Shown here: in pieces, positions 38,143 through 45,634 of the stretch | Layout of the letters: the number at the start of each line of letters is the position of its first letter | Numbering within the stretch: position 1 is the first letter of the stretch | DNA from: Microbacterium thalassium | Lineage (GTDB): Bacteria > Actinomycetota > Actinomycetes > Actinomycetales > Microbacteriaceae | Assembly (NCBI RefSeq): GCF_014208045.1 | Contig: NZ_JACHML010000001.1 | Coordinates: forward strand, 2,976,001 to 3,040,000 | Length of the DNA: 64,000 nucleotides | Direction of reading: 5' to 3' | Made by a program: the position numbers and the translations under genes | The notes under the pieces: model-generated | Told to the model about the DNA's origin: nothing | The model's database searches: none | Seen by the model: only the letters and a program-made list of their open reading frames with translations

Positions 38143-39471
38143 TCAGCTCGCGGCGATGAACTCGCGGTAGAACGCGATCCCCCGCAGCCACGACGTCACG
38201 CGGATGCGCTCGTCGTGCGCGTGCAGCGCGTCGCGCTCGGCGCGCGTGAGGTGGAACGGCGTGAAGCGGTAGACGCTCGCGCAGATGCCGGTGAACCACC
38301 GGCTGTCGCTCGCGCCGAGCTGCAGGTACGGCAGGGTCGCGATGTCCTCGCCCAGCCCGTCCGCCACGGCCGTCGCGACACGGCGCCACGCCGCCCCGCG
38401 CCACGGCGAGACCGGCGACGGATCGGAGGCACGGAGCACCTCGATCCCGATCGCGTCATCGGCGACGACGCGCCGCACGCGCTCGGTCGCCCCCTCGACG
38501 GTGTCGCCCGTGAGCAGGCGGATGTTGATCGCCGCGGTCGCGGTCGCGGCCAGCACGTTCTCGCCCGGCGCCCCCGCCAGCCGCGTGGCCACGGCGGTGG
38601 TGCGCACGCTCGCGTTCGTCTCGGGCCCGAGGGTCGCCAGCGCCCGGGCGACCAGGGGGCCGGTGACCGACAGGTTCTCGAACAGCCCGCGCAGCGGCTG
38701 CGGAGCGTGCGGAGCCACCGTGGCGAGCATCGCGCGGACGGCCGGCGACAGGCGCACCGGGAACGGATTGCGCTGCAGGCGGTCGATCGCGCGCGCGAGG
38801 CGCGCGGTCGCGGGCATCGGCGGCGGAGTCGACGCATGGCCGCCGCTCTCACGCGCCGTGAGGACGAGCGTCATGATGCCGCGCTCGGCGACCCCGACCA
38901 TCGCGGTCGGCACCGCGACGCCGGGGATCACGCCGTCGACGACCGCGCCGCCCTCGTCGAGCACGACGGCGGGCTCCACGCCGCGCTCGCGCAGCGTCTC
39001 GGCGATCGCGCGTGCGCCGCCGCCGGCCGTCTCCTCGTTGTGCCCGAACGCGACGTACACATCGTTCGCCGGCGTGAAGCCCTCGCCCGCGAGCACCTCG
39101 ACGGCCTCGAGGATCGCCACGAGCGATCCCTTGTCGTCGATCGCTCCGCGCGCGTGGATCTCGGCGTCCTCGCCCTCGCCGGTCACGACGGCGCCGAACG
39201 GCGGGTGCTTCCAGTCTCCGGGGATGACGGGGACGACATCCATGTGCGCCATCAGCACCGTCGCCCGGCCGGGAGACGATCCCCGCCACCGGTACAGCAG
39301 CGAGTGCCCGTCGACGATCTCGCGCTCGAGCACCGCGTGCATCGTCGGGTAGAGCCGCTCGATCGCGGCGCGCAGCTCGTCGAAGCGCTCCCAGTCGACG
39401 AGGGACTCGTCGGCGTGCGAAACAGTGGGGATGCGCAGCAGCTCCTGCAGGCGCTCGACGGGCGTGCTCAT
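38143..39471 (-). CDS. M20-family metallopeptidase (carboxypeptidase/dipeptidase)
   Basis: 442 aa two-zinc hydrolase. Metal ligands and catalytic residues: AHMDVVP, GAIDDKG, GHNEETAGGG (general base Glu), LDEGG and the C-terminal FHLTRAERDALHAHDER. Similar to yeast Cps1-like carboxypeptidases. No signal peptide, so it is cytosolic. ATG lies 6 nt behind TAGGCT. Confidence 0.92.
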   Translation of the reverse strand: MSTPVERLQELLRIPTVSHADESLVDWERFDELRAAIERLYPTMHAVLEREIVDGHSLLYRWRGSSPGRATVLMAHMDVVPVIPGDWKHPPFGAVVTGEGEDAEIHARGAIDDKGSLVAILEAVEVLAGEGFTPANDVYVAFGHNEETAGGGARAIAETLRERGVEPAVVLDEGGAVVDGVIPGVAVPTAMVGVAERGIMTLVLTARESGGHASTPPPMPATARLARAIDRLQRNPFPVRLSPAVRAMLATVAPHAPQPLRGLFENLSVTGPLVARALATLGPETNASVRTTAVATRLAGAPGENVLAATATAAINIRLLTGDTVEGATERVRRVVADDAIGIEVLRASDPSPVSPWRGAAWRRVATAVADGLGEDIATLPYLQLGASDSRWFTGICASVYRFTPFHLTRAERDALHAHDERIRVTSWLRGIAFYREFIAAS

Positions 39472-39477
39472 CCTTCG

Positions 39478-39483
39478 AGCCTA
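39478..39483 (-). promoter_or_regulatory. -10 hexamer of the M20 peptidase (leaderless)
   Basis: TAGGCT on the minus strand, spacer CGAAGG, then ATG at 39471; mirror image of the element of the divergent gene. Confidence 0.55.
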
Positions 39484-39521
39484 AACGCGCCGGACGCATG
39501 CCCGAGAACCGCGGCGCTCGC

Positions 39522-39527
39522 TAGGCT
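39522..39527 (+). promoter_or_regulatory. -10 hexamer of the Gfo/Idh gene
   Basis: TAGGCT, spacer CGGAGG, then ATG at 39534. The spacer also looks like a ribosome site but is too close to the start to act as one. Confidence 0.55.
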
Positions 39528-39533
39528 CGGAGG

Positions 39534-40517
39534 ATGACCGGACTCAGATGGGGGATCCTGGCCACGGGCCTGATCGCGCACTTGTTCACCGCCGACCTGC
39601 ACATGGCCGGGCACACGGTGACGGCGGTCGGGTCGCGGCGTCGCGAGGCGGCGGACGCCTTCGCGGCGGAGTTCGGGATTGCGCACGCGCACGGTTCGTA
39701 CGACGCGCTCGTCGCCGATCCGGACGTGGACATCGTGTACATCGGGACCCCTCACACCGCGCACGCCGAGAACGCCCTGCTGGCGCTGGACGCCGGCAAG
39801 CACGTGCTCGTCGAGAAGCCGTTCACACTGACCGCGGCCGAGGCCGAACGGGTGCGCGACGCCGCACGCGAGCGCGGTCTGCTGGCGATGGAGGCGATGT
39901 GGACGCGCTACCTGCCGCACATGGTGCGCGTGCGGGAGCTGGTGGCCTCGGGTGCGCTGGGCGATGTCCGCGCGGTCTTCGCGGACCACACCCAGAGCCT
40001 TCCGGCCGATCCCGGGCATCGCCTCAACGCGCTGGACCTCGGCGGCGGTGCGCTGCTGGACCTCGGCATCTACCCCGTCTCATTCGCGTGGGACATCCTG
40101 GGCGCGCCCGAATCGGTCACGGCGAGCGCGCGTCTGGGCGAGACCGGCGCCGACACCGAGGTCGCCACGATCATGACCCACGCGGGCGGAGCGCTGTCGA
40201 CGTCGCTGTCGTCGTCGCGGGCCGCCGGCCCCAACACGGCGCACATCCTCGGCACCGAGGCGCGCATCGACATCGACCGGGTCTGGTACACCGCGACGTC
40301 GTTCCGGATGACCGCCGCCGACGGCTCCGTGCTGGAGGAGTTCCGCTCCGAGATCGAAGGACGCGGGATGCAGTACCAGGCCCTCGCGGCCGAGGCCGCC
40401 GTCGCGTCGGGCCGGTTCGACAGCGAGATCCTCCCGCTGGACGAGACGGTCGCGATCATGGCCGCACTCGACGACGTGCGCCGCCGGATCGGCGTCGACT
40501 ACCCGGGAGAGGACTGA
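39534..40517 (+). CDS. Gfo/Idh/MocA-family NAD(P)-dependent oxidoreductase
   Basis: 327 aa. N-terminal Rossmann fold (GILATGLIAHLF, atypical first glycines), the sugar-dehydrogenase signature VEKPFTL, and a C-terminal alpha/beta domain with GGGALLDLGIYPVSFA typical of dihydrodiol/trans-acenaphthene and glucose-fructose oxidoreductase relatives. Substrate not predictable. One nt before the NYN gene, so the two are one operon. Confidence 0.9.
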   Translation: MTGLRWGILATGLIAHLFTADLHMAGHTVTAVGSRRREAADAFAAEFGIAHAHGSYDALVADPDVDIVYIGTPHTAHAENALLALDAGKHVLVEKPFTLTAAEAERVRDAARERGLLAMEAMWTRYLPHMVRVRELVASGALGDVRAVFADHTQSLPADPGHRLNALDLGGGALLDLGIYPVSFAWDILGAPESVTASARLGETGADTEVATIMTHAGGALSTSLSSSRAAGPNTAHILGTEARIDIDRVWYTATSFRMTAADGSVLEEFRSEIEGRGMQYQALAAEAAVASGRFDSEILPLDETVAIMAALDDVRRRIGVDYPGED

Positions 40518-40518
40518 C

Positions 40519-41376
40519 ATGCCCGACCTGCAGGACCCACGTGTGGCGGTCTACCTGGACTTCGACAACATCGTCATGAGCTGGTACGACCGCGTGCACG
40601 GCAAGAGCAGCTACATGCGCGACCGGCAGAAGAAGACCGACGACGAGTTCGCCGAAGCGCTCGCGGCGGCCCGCGTCGATGTCGGCGCGATCATCGACTA
40701 CGCGGCATCGTTCGGGACGCTCGTGCTCACCCGCGCCTACGCCGACTGGTCGTCGCCGGTCAACGCCAAGTACCGCGATCAGCTCGTGGGCCGTGCGGTC
40801 GACCTCGTTCAGCTGTTCCCGGCCGCCGCGTACGCCAAGAACGGGGCCGACATCCGGCTCGCCGTCGACGCCGTCGAGGACATGTTCCGTCTCCCCGATC
40901 TCACGCACGTCGTGATCGTCGCGGGCGACTCCGACTACGTCCCGCTCGCGCAGCGCTGCAAGCGCCTGGGGCGCGTCGTGGTGGGCGTCGGCGTCGCCGG
41001 CTCCACGGCCAAGTCGCTGGCCGCCGCGTGCGACCAGTTCGACACGTACGATTCGCTGCCCGGCGTCGCCGCTCCCCCGACCGCTCCCGCGGCCAAGGGC
41101 GGCGGTTCGCGCGGCTCGCGCAAGAAGACCGAGAAGGCCGACCCCGCCGACGAGCTCCTCGAACGCGCGCTGCGCCTGGAGAGCGAGCGCACCGACGACG
41201 AGTGGGTGCACGCGTCGGCGCTGAAGAGCCTGCTGCGGCGCATGGATCCGTCCTTCAGCGAGAAGACCCTGGGACACAAGAGCTTCACGGACTACATCGC
41301 CGCGCACGACACCGTCGCCGAGCTCAAGGAGGACGGCAACGTGCGCCTGGTCCGGCTGGCGGCCGACCGCCGCTGA
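40519..41376 (+). CDS. NYN-domain ribonuclease with C-terminal LOTUS/OST-HTH-like domain
   Basis: 285 aa. PIN-like NYN nuclease with the acidic residues Asp14 and Asp16 (YLDFDN), Asp111 and Asp117, and Asp137/Asp139 (VAGDSDY). A basic Gly/Ser/Lys linker at about 185-207 leads to a helical domain (210-283: LLERALRL, VHASALKSLLRRMDPSFSEK, LGHKSFTDYI) that matches the OST-HTH/LOTUS pattern, a putative RNA-binding module. Bacterial NYN-LOTUS proteins are widespread but largely uncharacterised. Probably acts on structured RNA in the cytosol. Confidence 0.88.
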   Translation: MPDLQDPRVAVYLDFDNIVMSWYDRVHGKSSYMRDRQKKTDDEFAEALAAARVDVGAIIDYAASFGTLVLTRAYADWSSPVNAKYRDQLVGRAVDLVQLFPAAAYAKNGADIRLAVDAVEDMFRLPDLTHVVIVAGDSDYVPLAQRCKRLGRVVVGVGVAGSTAKSLAAACDQFDTYDSLPGVAAPPTAPAAKGGGSRGSRKKTEKADPADELLERALRLESERTDDEWVHASALKSLLRRMDPSFSEKTLGHKSFTDYIAAHDTVAELKEDGNVRLVRLAADRR

Positions 41377-41401
41377 TCCGCTCGTCGGCGGCGGGAATGG
41401 G

Positions 41402-41407
41402 TACAGT
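41402..41407 (+). promoter_or_regulatory. -10 hexamer of the orphan lipoprotein (leaderless)
   Basis: TACAGT, spacer GTGCCT, then GTG at 41414. This excludes the in-frame GTG at 41408, which lies in the spacer. Confidence 0.55.
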
Positions 41408-41413
41408 GTGCCT

Positions 41414-42514
41414 GTGGTTAGCCTGCGACCCGTGAGGTGGGCGCCGTCGGGGGTGACGGCGCCGGGCCGCGCTGTGCTCGCCGCCGGGATGGCCCTCGCG
41501 GTCGCGGTCGTGCTGAGCGGCTGCGCCATCCTCAGCACCGGGCAGGAGTCCTCGGAAGCCGCGGGCCGGCGTGCGTGCGGCATCCTCCCCGGCGGACCCG
41601 ACGCCGCATCCCGGTGGGCCGACCTCGACGCGCCGCTGCTGCGCGAGTCGCTCTCGGCCGAGGGGTTCACCGTCGACATCCGCCTCGTCCCGGCCGCGGA
41701 GTACTCGTCCGCCGCGGATGACCTGCTCTCGGGCGGATGCCGCGTGCTCCTGCTCACCGACCAGGACGGGGCGGGAGAGCCCGTGGCACTGCGCGCCGCC
41801 GACCGCGGCGTCCCCGTCCTCGCCTACGACCGTCCGGTGACCGCCGCCGACGCGGCCGTCGGGTTCGACGCCGGCGCCATCGGCTCGCTCGCGGCGACGG
41901 CGCTGACCGACGCGCTGACCGCCGCGGAGGTCGATCCGGCCACCGCCGTGATCGTGACCGCGCCCGGCGACCCGTCGGATCCGCGGTCGGCCGAGTTCAC
42001 GCGCGGCGCGACGGAGACGCTCGAGGCCGCCGGGGCCGCCCCCTCGCGCAGCCTCGCCGGCGTGTGGGACGAGTTCCGAACCGGCATCTCCTTCGCCCGG
42101 GCCCTGTCGGCGCTCGACGGGGAGATCGACGCGGTCTGGGCCGCCGACGACGCCAATGCCGCCGGGGCCATCGACGTCCTCGCCGACAGCGGGGCCGAGG
42201 GTGTGATCGTGGTGGGCCAGGGCGCGTCGCTCACGGGGCTGCGCAACATCCTGCTCGGCCGTCAGACGGCGACCGTGTACACCCCCGTCGCGCTCGAGGT
42301 CGACGCCGCCGCCGAGGCGGCCGTGGCCCTCGCGCGCGGTGAGGAGCCCGCCACCGCCGCCGCCCTGGACGACGGCACGCCCTTCATCGCGGTGCAGCCG
42401 CAGATCGTGGGAGTCGACCAGGTGGCCGATGTCGTCGCCGACGGCGGAGTGACCGTCGGCGAGCTGTGCGCGGGCGACGTCGCCGACGCGTGCGCGCGCC
42501 ACGGACTCGGCTGA
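41414..42514 (+). CDS. Periplasmic-binding-protein-like lipoprotein (sugar-type)
   Basis: 366 aa. Signal peptide with lipobox VLSGC (Cys37). The mature part has the two-lobed Peripla_BP_4 fold of ribose/xylose-binding proteins and LacI effector domains (LLTDQDGAGEPVALRAADRGVPVLAYDRPV, AVIVTAPGDPSDPRS, VWAADDANAAGAIDVLADSG). No ABC permease or ATPase gene is adjacent on either side, so it is an orphan binding protein that may serve a transporter elsewhere or a sensor. Confidence 0.85.
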   Translation: MVSLRPVRWAPSGVTAPGRAVLAAGMALAVAVVLSGCAILSTGQESSEAAGRRACGILPGGPDAASRWADLDAPLLRESLSAEGFTVDIRLVPAAEYSSAADDLLSGGCRVLLLTDQDGAGEPVALRAADRGVPVLAYDRPVTAADAAVGFDAGAIGSLAATALTDALTAAEVDPATAVIVTAPGDPSDPRSAEFTRGATETLEAAGAAPSRSLAGVWDEFRTGISFARALSALDGEIDAVWAADDANAAGAIDVLADSGAEGVIVVGQGASLTGLRNILLGRQTATVYTPVALEVDAAAEAAVALARGEEPATAAALDDGTPFIAVQPQIVGVDQVADVVADGGVTVGELCAGDVADACARHGLG

Positions 42515-42520
42515 GCGCGC

Positions 42521-43216
42521 TCAGCGGCGGGCGTCGAGCACTTCGTCCACCCACTGCGGGACGAGCAGCGACGCCGCTCCCGCGCGCGCGTCGTCGAACG
42601 GCACGAGGGCCTCGGTCGGCTCGAGATTCAGTTCGACCGTGCGGGCCTCGAACGCGGTCGCGAGGGCGACGTAGCCCGCCGCCGGGTACACGGACCCCGA
42701 CGTGCCGATCGAGACGAACACGTCGCACGCGACGACCGCCTGCTCGATCACATCGAGGTCGTAGGGCATCTCGCCGAACCACACGACGTCGGGGCGCAGC
42801 GTCGAGGTGCCGCACGCCGGGCACGGCGGTGCGTCGATGAGGTCGTCGCTCCACACCGGCCGCTCGCCGCACGCGGTGCACCGAGCCCGCAGGAGCTCTC
42901 CGTGCATGTGCACGACGCGCGTGCTCCCCGCCCGCTCGTGCAGGTCGTCGATGTTCTGCGTCACGACGAGGAGGTCATCGCCCAGCGCACCCTCGAGCCG
43001 GGCGAGCGCCCGGTGCGCGGCGTTCGGATGCGTCCCGGCGACGGCGCGGCGCCGCATGTCGTAGAAGCGCTGCACGGTGTCGGGGTCGGCGTCGAACGCT
43101 TCGGGGGTGGCGACGTCCTCGACGCGGTGGCCCTCCCACAGTCCGCCGGCGTCGCGGAACGTGGGCACGCCGCTCTCGGCCGAGATCCCGGCGCCGGTGA
43201 GGACGACGATGCGCAT
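42521..43216 (-). CDS. Sir2-family NAD-dependent protein deacylase (sirtuin)
   Basis: 231 aa. Class III sirtuin layout: GAGISAESGVPTFRD, TQNIDDLHERAG, catalytic His in VHMHGEL, and four zinc Cys in CTAC...CPAC. The short CobB/SIRT5-like form carries YDMRR, the Tyr/Arg pair associated with desuccinylase and demalonylase activity. Convergent with the lipoprotein gene (6-nt gap). Confidence 0.93.
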   Translation of the reverse strand: MRIVVLTGAGISAESGVPTFRDAGGLWEGHRVEDVATPEAFDADPDTVQRFYDMRRRAVAGTHPNAAHRALARLEGALGDDLLVVTQNIDDLHERAGSTRVVHMHGELLRARCTACGERPVWSDDLIDAPPCPACGTSTLRPDVVWFGEMPYDLDVIEQAVVACDVFVSIGTSGSVYPAAGYVALATAFEARTVELNLEPTEALVPFDDARAGAASLLVPQWVDEVLDARR

Positions 43217-43247
43217 GCCACCATGATGGCCGCTGCGCGGGCGTGCG

Positions 43248-44771
43248 TCACCGCAGCAGGGCCCGCAGCGCCGAGATCGTGTCGGCCTCGGCCGCGGACT
43301 TGTCGGGCCGGTATCCCCGCACGCGCGCGAAGCGCAGCGCCACCCCGCCCGTGTACCGCGACGAGCGCTGAACGCCGTCCACGGCGATCTCGACGACGGT
43401 CTCGGGCCGCACGTGGACCGCATGCCTCGTGCGATGCGTCTCGATCTGCGGGAAGTGCGCCGTCTGCCACGCCAGCAGATCGTCGGTCAGCCCCTTGAAG
43501 GTCTTGCCCACCATGACGAAGCCGCCGGGCTCGCCGAACTCGCCGCCGACGTCGCGCGCGCCCAGATGCAGGTTCGACAGCAGGCCCTCGCGGCGGCCCG
43601 AGCCCCACTCCACCCCCAGGACGACGAGGTCGAACGTCAGCACCGGCTTGACCTTGAGCCACGCCTTGCCGCGCCTGCCGGCCGCGTACGCGGAGTCGGC
43701 GGCCTTGACCATGACGCCCTCGTGCCCGTCTGCGAGCGCCCGGCGGGCGAACTCCTCCGCCTCGGCGGCGTCGGCGGTCAGGATGCCGGGCACGCGCGCG
43801 CCGGGGGCGAGCCGGTCCAGCACCGCGCGGCGGTGCGTGAGCGGCTCGTCGATGAGGTCGCGTCCGTCGAGGTGGAGGACGTCGAAGAACCAGGGTCGCA
43901 GCGCGACGTCGGCCGCGTCGTCGGAGCCGAACCTGGCCATCGTGTCCTGGAAGGGACGGGGAGCACCGGATTCGTCGAGCGCGAGCGTCTCGCCGTCGAG
44001 GATGACGTTCTCGGCGGGGAGGCTCCGCACGACCTCGACGATCTCGGCGACCCGCGCGGTGATGTCGGCGAGGCTGCGCGTGTACACCGCCACGTCGTCG
44101 CCGCGGCGGTGGACCTGGATGCGGGCGCCGTCGAGCTTGACCTCCACCGACGCCGTCCCGCCGAGCGTGGCGAGGGCGTCGGCGGTCGACGCCGACGTCG
44201 AGGCGAGCATGGGCAGCACCGGCGTCCCGACCTCCAGCCCCACCGCGTCGAGCGACTCGGGGTCCGGCGACAGGGCGAGGGCGGCGGTCCGCCCGAGATC
44301 GCCCGACAGCATCGCCGCGCGGCGCACAACCGCGGCAGGCCGGTCGGCGGCCGCTGCCACGGCATCCAGCAGCACGCCCTCGAGCGCACCGGTGCGCAGC
44401 TCGCCGAGGATCACGCGGCGCAGCAGCTGCCACTCCCCCGGCGTCGCGCGAGCCGCAAGCGCACGCAGCGTGTCGCGCCGCGTCGTCGCGGACCCCGCGC
44501 CCTCGGCGTCCGCGAGCCGCGTGAAGGCTTCGTCGACGTCCGCCAGCGTCAGCGTGGGGGTCTCGGCGTGGGCGACCTCCAGCGCGTCCAGCCCCCGCCA
44601 TCCGACACCGAGCCGCCCCTGGCGCGGTCGCGCCAGCAGCAGGCCGACGGCCACCGGCACGTCGTCGGCGGCGAGTCCGCGCAGCAGCGCGGCCAGGGCC
44701 GCGACCTTCTCGCGCCGCGCGGCCGTTCCGGCGACCGCGTCGGTGGTCGCGACGAGCTCGTTCAGCTCCAT
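43248..44771 (-). CDS. ATP-dependent DNA ligase (LigB-like)
   Basis: 507 aa, the same length as mycobacterial LigB. N-terminal DNA-binding domain (residues about 1-170), then the adenylation domain with the nucleotidyl Lys in EVKLDGARIQVHR, ILDGETLA, and AWLKVKP, and the C-terminal OB domain. An accessory ligase, additional to the essential NAD-dependent LigA, probably for repair. Overlaps the end of the LLM oxidoreductase gene by 10 nt. Confidence 0.93.
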   Translation of the reverse strand: MELNELVATTDAVAGTAARREKVAALAALLRGLAADDVPVAVGLLLARPRQGRLGVGWRGLDALEVAHAETPTLTLADVDEAFTRLADAEGAGSATTRRDTLRALAARATPGEWQLLRRVILGELRTGALEGVLLDAVAAAADRPAAVVRRAAMLSGDLGRTAALALSPDPESLDAVGLEVGTPVLPMLASTSASTADALATLGGTASVEVKLDGARIQVHRRGDDVAVYTRSLADITARVAEIVEVVRSLPAENVILDGETLALDESGAPRPFQDTMARFGSDDAADVALRPWFFDVLHLDGRDLIDEPLTHRRAVLDRLAPGARVPGILTADAAEAEEFARRALADGHEGVMVKAADSAYAAGRRGKAWLKVKPVLTFDLVVLGVEWGSGRREGLLSNLHLGARDVGGEFGEPGGFVMVGKTFKGLTDDLLAWQTAHFPQIETHRTRHAVHVRPETVVEIAVDGVQRSSRYTGGVALRFARVRGYRPDKSAAEADTISALRALLR

Positions 44772-45553
44772 GGCCCGATCATGGCACCGGCCACCGACTC
44801 CACGAAACGCGCGATCGCGAGGGGCTCGTCGGCCGCGGTGATGGCACGAAGCACGAGCTCGTCGACGCCCGCCCGGTACTCCGCCACCTGCCCTGCGAGG
44901 CGATCCGGCGTGATGACGGTGTCGCCCGGGTCGACGCCGAGACGTGCGAAGTGGGCGGTGTAGGCGGGGAACGACGCGTAGCGCTCCGCCTCGCGCCGCA
45001 TGCGCGGCACGGCGTCCACGTCGACCGCCGTGCGTGCGTACAGGGCGACGTGCGCCCGCGGTGAGAGGGCGTGCGCCTCGGCGGTCTGTCGCGCCGCGAT
45101 CTCGGGCGTGAGCCAGCTCAGCAGGAGTCCGTCGGCGCGCTCCGCGCCCAGCGACCGCATGCGGGGACCGAGCGCTCCCACGACGACGGGCGCGGCCGGA
45201 TCCTCGCGCAGGCGCGCGGCATCCGCTTCGACGCGCGCGAGCGCTCCGCGGCGCAGCTGCCCGGAGCCGACGCCGAGCATCAGCCGGTCCACGGGGAGCC
45301 CGAGCGCGGCCACGCGGGCGGCGACCTCGTCGGCGGGCCGGCGGTCGACCGGCAGCACGCCGGTCGCCAGCACCAGGCGGTCGGTGACGGCCGCCGCGGC
45401 CGCGAGGAGCTCGAGCGCATCCGCCGCCGGGGTGTCGTTGACCCACAGCGCGTGCAGTCCCGCATCCTCGGCCGCTCGCGCGGCGGTCCGGGCGACATCG
45501 GGTCCGGCGGCGGCCGCGATGCCGATCGAGAGGTGGGCGATGTGCGGTGCCAT
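44762..45553 (-). CDS. LLM-class F420/flavin-dependent oxidoreductase
   Basis: 263 aa luciferase-like monooxygenase fold of the actinobacterial TIGR03620-like type, with LHALWVNDTPAADALE and VTDRLVLATGVLPVDRR. Such enzymes use F420 or FMN; the cofactor cannot be read. ATG 45553 is chosen as the start of the fold; CATGCT lies 6 nt upstream. Coupled by overlap to the ligase gene. Confidence 0.85.
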   Translation of the reverse strand: MAPHIAHLSIGIAAAAGPDVARTAARAAEDAGLHALWVNDTPAADALELLAAAAAVTDRLVLATGVLPVDRRPADEVAARVAALGLPVDRLMLGVGSGQLRRGALARVEADAARLREDPAAPVVVGALGPRMRSLGAERADGLLLSWLTPEIAARQTAEAHALSPRAHVALYARTAVDVDAVPRMRREAERYASFPAYTAHFARLGVDPGDTVITPDRLAGQVAEYRAGVDELVLRAITAADEPLAIARFVESVAGAMIGPWS

Positions 45554-45634
45554 GACCCCAGCATGCCCCACCCTGTGCCCGTCGCGACCGTCGGCGTATA
45601 GCCTCGTCCCAGCAGATGATGAGAGGCACCGGGC

